Notes under the pieces: model-generated
The model's database searches: none
What the model saw: only the letters and a program-made list of their open reading frames with translations
Told to the model about the DNA's origin: nothing
Position numbers and translations under genes: made by a program
Assembly: GCF_000003605.2 (NCBI RefSeq)
Contig: NW_003119739.1
Location: 1 to 21,846 of the forward strand
Origin: Saccoglossus kowalevskii
Lineage: Eukaryota > Hemichordata > Enteropneusta > Harrimaniidae
Length of the DNA stretch: 21,846 bases
Reading direction: 5' to 3'
Shown here: positions 9,898-21,400 of the stretch, piece by piece
How the letters are laid out: each line of letters begins with the position of its first letter
Position numbering within the stretch: position 1 is the first letter of the stretch

Positions 9898-10555
9898 ACA
9901 AATAAAGACGTACTGTATCTGTTGTCACTCCCTCCCTACCTATAAATATGGACGCACTGTGTTTGTTGACACACCCTCCCTACCTATAAATATATACGTA
10001 CTGTATCTGTTGACACTCCCTGCCTACCTATAAATATAGACGTACTGTATCTGTTTACGCTCCCTCCCTACCTATAAATATGGACGTACTGTTTCTGTTG
10101 ACACTCCCTCCCTACCTATAAATATTGACCTACTGTATCTGTTGACACTCTCCCCCTACCTATAAATATGGACTTACTGTATCTGTTGACACTCCCTGCC
10201 TACCTATAAATATAGACGTACTGTATCTGTTGACACTCCCTCCCTACCTTTAAATATAGACGTACTGTATGTGTTGACACTCCCTCCCTACCTATAAATA
10301 TAGACGTACTGTATCTGTTGACACTCCCTGCCTACCTATAAATATAGACGTACTGTTTCTGTTGACACTCCCTCCCTTCCTATAAATATAGACGTACTGT
10401 ATCTGTTGACACTGCCTCCCTACCTATAAATATAGACGTACTGTTTCTGTTGACACTTCCTCCCTACCTATAAATATAGACGTACTGTATCTGTTGACAC
10501 TCCCCCTACCTATAAATATGGACGTACTGTATCTGTTGACACTCCTTGCCTACCT
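9898..10555 (+). repeat. 15-monomer HOR, copy 4 (658 bp)
   Basis: Landmarks at 9898 and 10556 are 658 bp apart, the base length of copy 1. The distance from copy 1 landmarks to these (6912 to 9898, 7570 to 10556, and CTTTAAATA 7260 to 10246) is 2986 bp in every case. Copies 1 and 4 share CTTTAAATA while copies 2 and 3 lack it, so copy 4 is the direct relative of copy 1. Confidence 0.9.
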
Positions 10556-11100
10556 ACAAATAAAGACGTACTGTATCTGTTGACACTCCCTCCCTACCTA
10601 TAAATATGGACGTACTGTTTCTGTTGACACTCCCTCCCTACCTATAAATATTGACCTACTGTATCTGTTGACACTCTCCCCCTACCTATAAATATGGACT
10701 TACTGAATCTGTTGACACTCCCTGCCTACCTATAAAGATAGACGTACTGTATCTGTTGACACTCCCTCCCTACCTATAAATATGGACGTACTGTATCTGT
10801 TTACACTCCCTCCCTACCTATAAATATGGACGTACTGTATTTGTTGACACTCCCTCCCTACCTATAAATATGGACGTACTGTATCTGTTTACACTCCCTC
10901 CCTACCTATAAATATGGACGTACTGTATCTGTTGACACTCCCTCCCTACCTATAAATATGGACGTACTGTTTCTGTTGACACTCCCTCCCTACCTATAAA
11001 TATAGACCTACTGTATCTGTTGACACTCTCCCCCTACCTATAAATATGGACTTACTGTATCTGTTGACACTCCCTGCCTACCTATAAATATAGACGTACT
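10556..11100 (+). repeat. 15-monomer HOR, copy 5, internally deleted, plus 8-mer-type units
   Basis: Starts with ACAAATAAAG (10556) but goes straight from that monomer to the GTTTCTG monomer. It therefore lacks the GCACTGTG, ATATATACG and GTTTACGC units (three monomers, 132 bp). The first unit ends in standard GTTGACAC instead of GTTGTCAC, as expected for an in-register deletion junction. From about 10771 it carries the same GTTTACAC/GTATTTG/GTTTACAC series as 8890-9120 (landmarks 10799 and 10887, 88 bp apart). Confidence 0.85.
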
Positions 11101-11204
11101 GTATCTGTTGACACTCCCTCCCTACCTATAAATATAGACGCACTGTATCTTTTGACACTCCCTCCCTACCAATAAATATGGACGCACTGTATCTGTTGAC
11201 ACTC

Positions 11205-11550
11205 TTTGCCCACCAATAAATATAGACGCACTATATATGTTGACACTCCCTCCCTATCTATAAATATGGACGTACTGTATCTGTTGACACTCCCTCCCTG
11301 CCTATAAATATGGCCGTACTGTATCTGTTGACACTCCTTGCCAATCTATAAATATAGACGTACTGTATCTGTTGACACTCCCTCCCTACCTATAATTATA
11401 GACGTACTGTGTCTGTTGACACTCCCTCCCTACCTATAAATATAGACGTACTGTATTTGTTGACACTTTTTGTCCACCTATAAATATAGACGTACTGTAT
11501 TTGTTGACACTCCTTGTCCACCTATAAATATAGACGTACTGTATCTGTTG
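11205..11550 (+). repeat. Duplication A marker block, third copy
   Basis: TTTGCCCACC (11205), GACGCACTATATATG, CTATCTATAAATATGG, CCCTGCC, TGGCCGTACTG, TTGCCAATC (11338), GTACTGTGTCTG, and TTTTTGTCCAC follow in the order seen at 2413, 3734 and 18921. A private CTATAATTATAG occurs near 11391. The block is abutted upstream by the 15-mer HOR domain, so it has been moved or copied as a unit. Confidence 0.85.
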
Positions 11551-11579
11551 ACACTCCTTGCCTACCTATAAATATGGAC

Positions 11580-12000
11580 GTACTGTATTTGTTGACACTC
11601 CCTCCCTCCCTACCTATAAATATAGACGTACTGTATTTGTTTACACTCCCTCCCTACCTATAAATATAGACGTACTGTATTTGTTGACACTCCCTCCCTA
11701 CCTATAAATATAGACGTACTGTATCTGTTGACACTCCCTCCCTACCTATAAATATAGACGTACTGTATCTGTTGACACTCCCTCCCTACCTATAAATATG
11801 GACGTACTGTATCTGTTGACACTCCCTCCCTACCTATAAATATAGACGTACTGTATCTGTTGACACTCCCTCCCTCCCTACCTATAAATATAGACGTACT
11901 GTATCTGTTTACACTCCCTCCCTACCTATAAATATAGACGTACTGTATCTGTTGACACTCCCTCCCTCCCTACCTATAAAATATTGACGTACTGTATCTG
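11580..12000 (+). repeat. Local CCCT expansion in monomer pyrimidine tract
   Basis: Three monomers in about 400 bp have the tract CTCCCTCCCTCCCTAC, one CCCT longer than consensus, giving 48-bp units (near 11600, 11868 and 11960). The last also has an extra A in TATAAAATATTG, and the next unit reads GTTTGTCAC. The longer tract is clustered here and I did not notice it elsewhere. This is consistent with local spread of one slipped unit. Confidence 0.75.
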
Positions 12001-12469
12001 TTTGTCACTCCCTCCCTACCTACAAATATAGACCTACTGTATCTGTTGACACTCTCCCCCTACCTATAAATATGGACTTACTGTATCTGTTGACACTCCC
12101 TGCCTACCTATAAATATAGACGTACTGTATCTGTTGACACTCCCTCCCTACCTATAAATATAGCCGTACGGTATTTGTTGACACCCTTTCCCTACTATAA
12201 ATATGGATGTACTGTATCTGTTGACACTCCCTCCCTACATATAAATATGAACGTACTGTATCTGTTGACACTCCCTCCCCACCTATAAATATGAATGTAC
12301 TGTATCTGTTGACACTCCCTTCCTACCTATAAATATAGACGTACTGTATTTGTTGACACTCCCTCCCTACCTATAAATATAGACGTACTGTATCTGTTGA
12401 CACTCCCTCCCTACCTATAAATATAGACGTACTGTATTTGTTGACACTCCCTCCCTACCTATAAATATG

Positions 12470-13260
12470 GAAGTACTGTATTTGTTGACACCCCTTCCCT
12501 ACCTATAAATATAGACGTACTGTATTTGTTGACACTCCTTGTCCACCTATAAATATAGACGTACTGTATTTGTTGACACTCCTTGTCCACCTATAAATAT
12601 AGACGTACTGTATTTGTTGACACTCCCACCCTACCTATAAATATGGACGTACTGTATCTGTTGACACTCCTTGCCTACCTATAAATATGGACGTACTGTA
12701 TCTGTTGACACTCCCTCCCTACATATAAATATGGAAGTACTGTATTTGTTGAAACCCCTTCCCTACCTATAAATATAGACGTACTGTATTTGTTGACACT
12801 CCCTCCCTACCTATAAATATAGACGTACGGTATTTGTAGACACTCCTTGTTCACCTATAAATATAAACGTACTGTATTTGTTGACACTCCCTCCCTACAT
12901 ATAAATATGGAAGTACTGTATTTGTTGACACCCATTCCCTACCTATAAATATAGACGTACTGTATCTGTTGACACTCCTTGCCTACCTATAAATATGGAC
13001 GTACTGTATCTGTTGACACTCCCTCCCTACATATAAATATGGACGTACTGTATCTGTTGACACTCCTTGCCTACCTATAAATATGGACGTAGTTTATCTG
13101 TTGTCACTCCCTCCCTACCTATAAATATGGACGCACTGTGTTTGTTGACACTACCTCCCTACCTATAAATATGGACGTACTGTATCTGTTGACACTCCCT
13201 CCCTACCTATAAATATAGACGTACTGTATCTGTTGACACTCCCTCTCTACTTTTAAATAT
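12470..13260 (+). repeat. Segmental duplication D, copy 1
   Basis: Contains GGAAGTACTG/CACCCCTTCCC (12470), two CTTGTCCAC units, TTGAAACCCC, TATTTGTAGA with CTTGTTCACC (12831), CACCCATTCCC, GACGTAGT (13089), GTTGTCAC, GCACTGTG and a TTTTAAATATGG unit (13251). Each landmark recurs between 13570 and 14620 with whole-monomer offsets: 1100 (25 units), 1364 (31 units), 1452 (33 units) and 1100. The changing offset shows several in-register insertions and deletions after duplication. Confidence 0.85.
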
Positions 13261-13569
13261 GGAAGTACTGTATTTGTTGACACCCATTCCCTACCTATAA
13301 ATATAGACGTACTGTATCTGTTGACACTCCTTGCCTACCTATAAATATGGACGTACTGTATCTGTTGACACTCCCTCCCTACATATAAATATGGACGCAC
13401 TGTGTTTGTTGACACTCCTTGCCTACCTATAAATATGGACGTACTGTATCTGTTGACACTCCCTCCCTACCTATAAATATGGACGTACTGTATCTGTTGA
13501 CACTCCCTTCCTACCTATAAATATAGACGTACTGTATTTATTGACACTCCCTCCCTACCTATAAATATG

Positions 13570-14620
13570 GAAGTACTGTATTTGTTGACACCCCTTCCCT
13601 ACCTATAAATATAGACGTACTGTATTTGTTGACACTCCTTGTCCACCTATAAATATAGACGTACTGTATTTGTTGACACTCCTTGTCCACCTCTAAATAT
13701 AGACGTACTGTATTTGTTGACACTCCCTCCCTACCTATAAATATGGACGTACTGTATCTGTTGACACTCCTTGCCTACCTATAAATATGGACGTACTGTA
13801 TTTGTTGACACTCCCTTCCTATCTATAAATATAGACGTACTGTAATTGTTTACACTCCCTCCCTACCTATAAATATAGACGTAATGTATTTGTTTACACT
13901 CCCTCCCTACCTATAAATATAGACGTACTGTGTCTGTTGACACTCCCTTCCTACCTATAAATATAGACGTACTGTATTTGTTGACACTCCCTCCCTACCT
14001 ATAAATATAGACGTACTGTATCTGTTGACACTCCCTCCCTACCTATAAATATAGACGTAATGTATTTGTTGACACTCCCTCCCTACATATAAATATGGAA
14101 GTACTGTATTTGTTGAAACCCCTTCCCTACCTATAAATATAGACGTACTGTATTTGTTGACACTCCCTCCCTACCTATAAATATAGACGTACGGTATTTG
14201 TAGACACTCCTTGTTCACCTATAAATATAAACGTACTGTATTTGTTGACACTCCCTCCCTACATATAAATATGGAAGTACTGTATTTGTTGACACCCATT
14301 CCCTACCTATAAATATAGACGTACTGTATCTGTTGACACTCCCTCTCTACTTTTAAATATGGAAGTACTCTATTTGTTGACACCCATTCCCTACCTATAA
14401 ATATAGACGTACTGTATCTGTTGACACTCCTTGCCTACCTATAAATATGGACGTACTGTATCTGTTGACACTCCCTCCCTACATATAAATATGGACGTAC
14501 TGTATCTGTTGACACTCCTTGCCTACCTATAAATATGGACGTAGTGTATCTGTTGTCACTCCCTCCCTACCTATAAATATGGACGCACTGTGTTTGTTGA
14601 CACTACCTCCCTACCTATAA
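13570..14620 (+). repeat. Segmental duplication D, copy 2
   Basis: Landmarks are GGAAGTACTG (13570), TATTTGTAGA (14195), TTTTAAATATGG (14351), GACGTAGT (14541) and GCACTGTG. Relative to copy 1, about six extra monomers lie at roughly 13800-14030, and about six are missing between TATTTGTAGA and TTTTAAATATGG. Private changes include GTACTCTATTTG near 14368 and CTCTAAATATAG near 13692. Confidence 0.85.
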
Positions 14621-15089
14621 ATATGGACGTACTGTATCTGTTGACACTCCTTCCCTACCTATAAATATAGACGTACTGTATCTGTTGACACTCCCTCCCT
14701 ACCTATAAATATAGCCGTACGGTATTTGTTGACACTCCTTGTCCACCTATAAATATAGACGTACTGTATTTGTTGACACTCCCTCCCTACCTATAAATAT
14801 GGACGCACTGTGTTTGTTGACACTACCTCCCTACCTATAAATATAGACGTACTGTATTTGTTTACACTCCCTCCCTACCTATAAATATAGACGTACTGTA
14901 TCTGTTGACACTCCCTTCCTACCTATAAATATAGACGTACTGTATTTGTTGACACTCCCTCCCTACCCTATAAATATAGACGTACTGTATCTGTTGACAC
15001 TCCCTCCCTACCTATAAATATAGACGTACTGTATCTGTTGACACTCCCTCCCTAGCTATAAATATAGACGTACTGTATTTGTTGACACT

Positions 15090-15295
15090 CCCTCCCCTAC
15101 ACATAAATATGGAGGTACAGTATTTGTGGACACCCTCTCCCTACCTATATAATATAGAGATGCAGTATATGTTGACACTCTCTGCCTACCTATAAATATA
15201 GACGTACTGTATTTGTGGACACTCCCTCCCTACATATAAATATGGAAGTACTATATTTGTGGACACCCTTCCCTACCTATATATATATAGACGTA
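15090..15295 (+). repeat. Most diverged monomer patch (TTTGTGGAC variants)
   Basis: About five monomers carry GTGGAC in place of GTTGAC at three positions (near 15123, 15212 and 15257). They also show CTACACATAAATATGGAGG, TATATAATATAGAGATGCAG, GTATATGTTGAC and a lengthened TATATATATATAG. This is the highest density of private changes I see in the array. It sits between the duplication D zone on the left and copies of the 3.1-5.9 kb material on the right, so it marks a domain boundary. Confidence 0.75.
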
Positions 15296-16060
15296 CTGTA
15301 TCTGTTGACCCTCCTTGCCTACCTATAAATATGGACGTACTGTATCTGTTGAAACTCTCTCCCTACCTATAAATATGAACGTACTGTATCTGTTGACACT
15401 CCCTCCCTACCTATAAATATAGACGTACTGTATCTGTTGACACTCCCTCCCTACCTATAAATATAGACGTACGGTATCTGTTGACACTCCCTCCCTACCT
15501 ATAAATATGGACGTACTGTATCTGTTGACACTCCCTGCCTACCTATAAATATAGACGTACTGTATCTGTTGACACTCCCTCCCTACCTATAAATATAGAC
15601 GTACTGTATCTGTTGAAACTCCCTCCCAACCTATAAATATAGACGTACTGTATTTGTTGACACTCCCTCCCTACCTATAAATATGGAAGTACTGTATTTG
15701 TTGACACCCCTTCCCTACCTATATATATAGACGTACTGTATCTGTTGACACTCCTTGCCTACCTATAAATATGGACGTACTGTATCTGTTGAAACTCTCT
15801 CCCTACCTATAAATATGAACGTACTGTATCTGTTGACACTCCCTCCCTACCTATAAATATAGACGTACTGTATCTGTTGACACTCCCTCCCTATCTATAA
15901 ATATGGACGTACTGTATCTGTTGACACTCCCTCCCTGCCTATGAATATGGAGGTACTGTATCTGTTGACACTCCTTGCCAATCTATAAATATAGACGTAC
16001 TGTATCTGTTGACACTCCCTCCCTACCTATAAATATAGACGTACTGTGTCTGATGACACT
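15295..16060 (+). repeat. Copy of 3.1-3.6 kb type material plus TTGCCAATC unit
   Basis: GTTGACCCTC (15303), GTTGAAACTCTC, TGAACG, ACGGTATCTG (15471; counterpart 3318, offset 12153), GGAAGTACTG/CACCCCTTCCC and TATATATAG follow in the order found near 3.15-3.54 kb. Downstream are CTATCTATAAATATGG, CCCTGCCTATGAATATGGAGG, TTGCCAATC (15975) and GTGTCTGATGAC. That is a partial, modified fifth copy of the second half of marker block A without the TTTGCCCACC unit. Confidence 0.75.
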
Positions 16061-16300
16061 CCCTCCCTACCTATAAATATAGACGTACTGTATCTGTTGA
16101 CACTCCCTCTCTACCTATAAATATGGACGTACTGTATCTATTGACACTCCCTGCCTACCTATAAATATAGACGTACTGTATCTGTTGACACTCCCTCCCT
16201 ACCTATAAATATAGACGTACTGTATCTGTTGACACTCCCTCCCTACCTATAAATATAGACGTACTGTATCTGTTGACACTCCCTCCCTACCTATAAATAT

Positions 16301-16820
16301 AGACGTACTGTTTCTGTTGACACTCCCTCCCTTCCTATAAATATAGACGAACTGTATCTGTTGACACTGCCTCCCTACCTATAAATATAGACGTACTGTA
16401 TCTGTTGACACTCCCTCCCTACCTATAAATATAGACGTACTGTATTTGTTGACACTCCCTCCCTACCTATAAATATGGAAGTACTGTATTTGTTGACACT
16501 CCTTCCCTACCTATAAATATAGACGCACTGTATCTGTTGACACTCCTTGCCTACCAATAAATATGAACGTACTGTATCTGTTGACACTCCCTTCCTACAT
16601 ATAAATATGAACGTACTGTATCTGTTGACACTCCCTCCCCACCTATAAATATGAATGTACTGTATCTGTTGACATTCCTTCCCTACCTATAAATATAGAC
16701 GTACTGTATCTGTTGACACTCCTTGCCTACCTATAAATATGGACGTACTGTATCTGTTGACACTCCCTCCCTATCTATAAATATGGACGTACTGTATTTG
16801 TTGACACTCCCTCCCTACCT
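16301..16820 (+). repeat. Long-range duplication C, distal copy
   Basis: Partner of 6040-6560 at a constant offset of 10261 bp. It carries AGACGAAC, CTGCCTCCC, CCAATAAATATGAACG, CTACATATAAATATG, CCCTCCCCAC, TGAATGTACTG and GACATTCCTTCCC. CACTCCTTCCC near 16498 replaces CACCCCTTCCC of the proximal copy. Confidence 0.87.
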
Positions 16821-16874
16821 ATAAATATGGACGTACTGTATCTGTTGACACTCTCTGCCTACCTATAAATATAG

Positions 16875-17100
16875 ACGTACTGTATCTGTTTACACTCCCT
16901 CCCTACCTATGAATATGGACGTACTGTATCTGTTGACACTCGCTCCCTACCTACAAATATAGACCTACTCTATCTGTTGACACTCTCCCCTACCTATAAA
17001 TATGGACTTACTCTATCTGTTGACACTCCCTGCCTACCTATGAATATAGACGTACTGTATCTGTTGACACTCCCTCCCTACCTAAAAATATAGACGTACT
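16875..17100 (+). repeat. TCGCTCCC module, copy at 16940
   Basis: GTTTACACTC, CTATGAATATGG, CTCGCTCCC (16940), CTACAAATATAGACC with CTACTCTATC, TCTCCCC, then GGACTTACTCTATC and CTATGAATATAG, and a CTAAAAATATAG unit. It is closest to the 5640-5880 stretch, with the CTCTATC variant also spread into the next monomer. Confidence 0.8.
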
Positions 17101-17378
17101 GTATCTGTTGACACTCCCTCCCTACCTATAAATATAGACGTACTGTATCTGTTGACACTCCCTCCCTACCTATAAATATAGACGTACTGTATCTGTTGAC
17201 ACTCCCTCCCTACCTATAAATATGGACGTACTTTATCTGTTGATACTCCTTGCCTACCTATAAATATAGACGTACTGTTTCTGTTGACACTCCCTCCCTA
17301 TCTATAAATATGGACGTACTGTATTTGTTGACACTACCTCCCTACTTATAAATATAGACGTACTGTATCTGTTGACAC

Positions 17379-17930
17379 TCGCTCCCTACCTACAAATATA
17401 GACCTACTCTATCTGTTGACACTCTCCCCCTACCTATAAATATGGACTTACTGTATCTGTTGACACTCCCTGCCTACCTATAAATATAGACGTACTGTAT
17501 CTGTTGACACTCCCTCCCTACCTAAAAATATAGACGTACTGTATCTGTTGACACTCCCTCCCTACCTATAAATATAGACGTACTGTATCTGTTGACACTC
17601 CCTCCCTACCTATAAATATAGACGTACTGTATCTGTTGACACTCCCTCCCTACCTATAAATATGGACGTACTGTATCTGTTGACACTCCCTGCCTACCTA
17701 TAAATATAGACGTACTGTTTCTGTTGACACTCCCTCCCTTCCTATAAATATAGACGAACTGTATCTGTTGACACTGCCTCCCTACCTATAAATATAGACG
17801 TACTGTATCTGTTGACACTCCCTCCCTACCTATAAATATAGACGTACTGTATTTGTTGACACTCCCTCCCTACCTATAAATATGGAAGTACTGTATTTGT
17901 TGACACCCCTTCCCTACCTATAAATATAGA
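17379..17930 (+). repeat. Long-range duplication B, distal copy
   Basis: Partner of 5711-6260 at an offset of 11668 bp at both ends tested. The order is TCGCTCCC, CTACTCTATC, TCTCCCCC, CTAAAAATATAG, GTACTGTTTCTG/CCCTTCC, AGACGAAC, CTGCCTCCC, GGAAGTACTG. Since duplication C shares part of this content at a different offset, the AGACGAAC segment exists in three copies (6081, 16342, 17749). Confidence 0.85.
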
Positions 17931-18059
17931 CGTACTGTATTTGTTGACACTCCCTCCCTACCTATAAATATGGAAGTACTGTATTTGTTGACACCCCTTC
18001 CCTACCTATATATATAGACGTACTGTATCTGTTGACCCTCCTTGCCTACCTATAAATAT

Positions 18060-18835
18060 GGACGTACTGTATCTGTTGAAACTCTCTCCCTACCTATAAA
18101 TATGAACGTACTGTATCTGTTGACACTCCCTCCCTACCAATAAATATAGACGTACTGTATCTGTTGACACTCCCTCCCTACCTATAAATATGGACGTACT
18201 GTATCTGTTGAAACTCTCTCCCTACCTATAAATATGAACGTACTGTATCTGTTGACACTCCCTCCCTACCTATAAATATAGACGTACTGTATCTGTTGAC
18301 ACTCCCTCCCTACCTATAAATATGGACGTACTGTATCTGTTGACACTCCCTGCCTACCTATAAATATAGACGTACTGTATCTGTTGACACTCCCTCCCTA
18401 CCTATAAATATAGACGTACTGTATTTGTTGACACTCCCTCCCTACCTATAAATATGGAAGTACTGTATTTGTTGACACCCCTTCCCTACCTATATATATA
18501 GACGTACTGTATCTGTTGACACTCCTTGCCTACCTATAAATATGGACGTACTGTATCTGTTGAAACTCTCTCCCTACCTATAAATATGAACGTACTGTAT
18601 CTGTTGACACTCCCTCCCTACCTATAAATATAGACGTACTGTATCTGTTGACACTCCCTCCCTATCTATAAATATGGACGTACTGTATCTGTTGACACTC
18701 CCTCCCTGCCTATAAATATGGAGGTACTGTATCTGTTGACACTCCCTCCCTACCTACAAATATAGACCTACTGTATCTGTTGACACTCTCCCCCTACCTA
18801 TAAATATGGACATACTGTATCTGTTGACACTCCCT
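18060..18835 (+). repeat. Tandem duplication E, copy 1
   Basis: Two GTTGAAACTCTC/TGAACG pairs with CTACCAATAAATATAG between (CCAATAAA at 18137), then CCCTGCC, GGAAGTACTG/CACCCCTTCCC, TATATATAG, another GAAACTCTC/TGAACG pair, CTATCTATAAATATGG, CCCTGCC with GGAGGTACTG (18721), then CTACAAATATAGACC/TCTCCCCC and GGACATACTG. The same chain recurs at 19290-20100. Confidence 0.87.
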
Positions 18836-18920
18836 CCCTACCTATAAATATAGACGCACTGTATCTGTTGACACTCCCTCCCTACCTATAAATATGGACG
18901 CACTGTATCTGTTGACACTC

Positions 18921-19200
18921 TTTGCCCACCAATAAATATAGACGCACTATATATGTTGACACTCCCTCCCTATCTATAAATATGGCCGTACTGTATCTGT
19001 TGACACTCCCTCCCTGCCTATAAATATGGCCGTACTGTATCTGTTGACACTCCTTGCCAATCTATAAATATAGACGTACGGTATCTGTTGACACTCCCTC
19101 CCTACCTATAAATATAGACGTACTGTGTCTGTTGACACTCCCTCCCTACCTATAAATATAGACGTACTGTATTTGTTGACACTTTTTGTCCACCTATCAA
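18921..19200 (+). repeat. Duplication A marker block, fourth copy
   Basis: TTTGCCCACC (18921), GACGCACTATATATG, CTATCTATAAATATGG, TGGCCGTACTG twice, TTGCCAATC (19054), GTGTCTG and TTTTTGTCCAC with CTATCAATATAG. The TGGCC variant has spread to two successive monomers here. The block is inserted between the two copies of duplication E. Confidence 0.85.
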
Positions 19201-19289
19201 TATAGACGTACTGTATCTGTTGACACTCCTTGCCTACTCTATAAATATGGACGTACTGTATTTGTTGACACTCCCTCCCTCCCTATAAA

Positions 19290-20100
19290 TATGGACGTAC
19301 TGTATCTGTTGAAACTCTCTCCCTACCTATAAATATGAACGTACTGTATCTGTTGACACTCCCTCCCTACCAATAAATATAGACGTACTGTATCTGTTGA
19401 CACTCCCTCCCTACCTATAAATATGGACGTACTGTATCTGTTGAAACTCTCTCCCTACCTATAAATATGAACGTACTGTATCTGTTGACACTCCCTCCCT
19501 ACCTATAAATATAGACGTACTGTATCTGTTGACACTCCCTCCCTACCTATAAATATGGACGTACTGAATCTGTTGACACTCCCTGCCTACCTATAAATAT
19601 AGACGTACTGTATCTGTTGACACTCCCTCCCTACCTATAAATATAGACGTACTGTATCTGTTGACACTCCCTCCCTACCTATAAATATAGACGTACTGTA
19701 TTTGTTGACACTCCCTCCCTACCTATAAATATGGAAGTACTGTATTTGTTGACACCCCTTCCCTACCTATATATATAGACGTACTGTATCTGTTGACACT
19801 CCTTGCCTACCTATAAATATGGACGTACTGTATCTGTTGAAACTCTCTCCCTACCTATAAATATGAACGTACTGTATCTGTTGACACTCCCTCCCTACCT
19901 ATAAATATAGACGTACTGTATCTGTTGACACTCCCTCCCTATCTATAAATATGGACGTACTGTATCTGTTGACACTCCCTCCCTGCCTATAAATATGGAG
20001 GTACTGTATCTGTTGACACTCCCTCCCTACCTACAAATATAGACCTACTGTATCTGTTGACACTCTCCCCCTACCTATAAATATGGACATACTGTATCTG
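19290..20100 (+). repeat. Tandem duplication E, copy 2 (one extra monomer)
   Basis: Offsets to copy 1 are 1233 bp at CCAATAAA (19370) and 1277 bp at GAGGTACTG (19998). They differ by exactly one 44-bp unit, which is an additional TAGACG/GTATCTG monomer around 19630-19690. GTACTGAATCTG near 19562 is private to this copy. Confidence 0.87.
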
Positions 20101-20619
20101 TTGACACTCCTTGCCTACCTATAAATATAGACGTACTGTATCTGTTGACACTCCCTTCCTACCTATAAATATGGACGTACTGTATTTGTTTACACTCCCT
20201 CCTTACCAATAAATATAGACGTACTGTATTTGTTGACACTCCCTCCCTACCTATAAATATAGACGTACTGTATCTGTTGACATTCCCTCCCTACCTATAA
20301 ATATAGACGTACTGTATCTGTTGACACTCCCTCCCTACCTATAAATATGGACGTACTGTATCTGTTGACACTCCCTTCCTACCTATAAATATAGACGTAC
20401 TGTATCTGTTGACACTCCCTCCCTACCTATAAATATAGACGTACTGTATCTGTTTACACTCCCTCCCTACCTATAAATATGGACGTACTGTATCTGTTGA
20501 CACTCCCTCCCTACCAACAAGTATAGACCTACTGTATCTGTTGACACTCTCCCCTACCTATAAATATGGTCTTACTGTATCTGTTGACACTCCCCGCCTA
20601 CCTGTAAATATAGACGTAC

Positions 20620-21400
20620 TGTATCTGTTTACACTCCCTCCCTACCTATGAATATGGACGTACTGTATCTGTTGACACTCGCTCCCTACCTACAAATATA
20701 GACCTTCTGTATCTGTTGACACTCTCCCCCTACCTATAAATATGGACTTACTGTATCTGTTGACACTCCCTGCCTACCTATAAATATAGACGTACTGTAT
20801 CTGTTGACACTCCCTCCCTTCCTATAAATATAGACGTACTGTATCTGTTGACACTGTCTCCCTACCTATAAATATAGACGTACTGTATCTGTTTACATTC
20901 CCTCCCTACCTATAAATATGGACGTACTGTATCTGTTGACACTCCCTACCTACCAACAAATATAGACTACTGTATCTGTTGACACTCTCCCCCTACCTAT
21001 AAATATGGACTTACTGTATCTGTTGACACTCCCTGCCTACCTAAAAATATAGACGTACTGTATCTGTTGACACTCCCTCCCTACCTATAAATATACACGT
21101 ACTGTATCTGTTGACACTCCCTCCCTACCTATAAATATAGACGTACTGTATCTGTTGACACTCCCTCCCTACCTATAAATATGGACGTACTGTATGTGTT
21201 GACACTCCCTGCCTACCTATAAATATAGACGTACTGTATCTGTTTACACTCCCTCCCTACCTATGAATATGGACGTACTGTATCTGTTGACACTCGCTCC
21301 CTACCTACAAATATAGACCTACTGTATCTGTTGACACTCTCCCCTACCTATAAATATGGACTTACTGTATCTGTTGACACTCCCTGCCTACCTATAAATA
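20620..21400 (+). repeat. TCGCTCCC modules forming a roughly 14-monomer HOR
   Basis: TCGCTCCC landmarks at 20679 and 21294 are 615 bp apart (14 units minus 1 bp). Both are flanked by GTTTACACTC, CTATGAATATGG, CTACAAATATAG, TCTCCCC, GGACTTACTG and CCCTGCC. Between them is a partial copy near 20950-21030 with CTACCAACAAATATAGACTAC that lacks the TCGCTCCC unit. The 20520-20610 copy has CCAACAAGTATAG and GGTCTTACTG. Confidence 0.75.
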
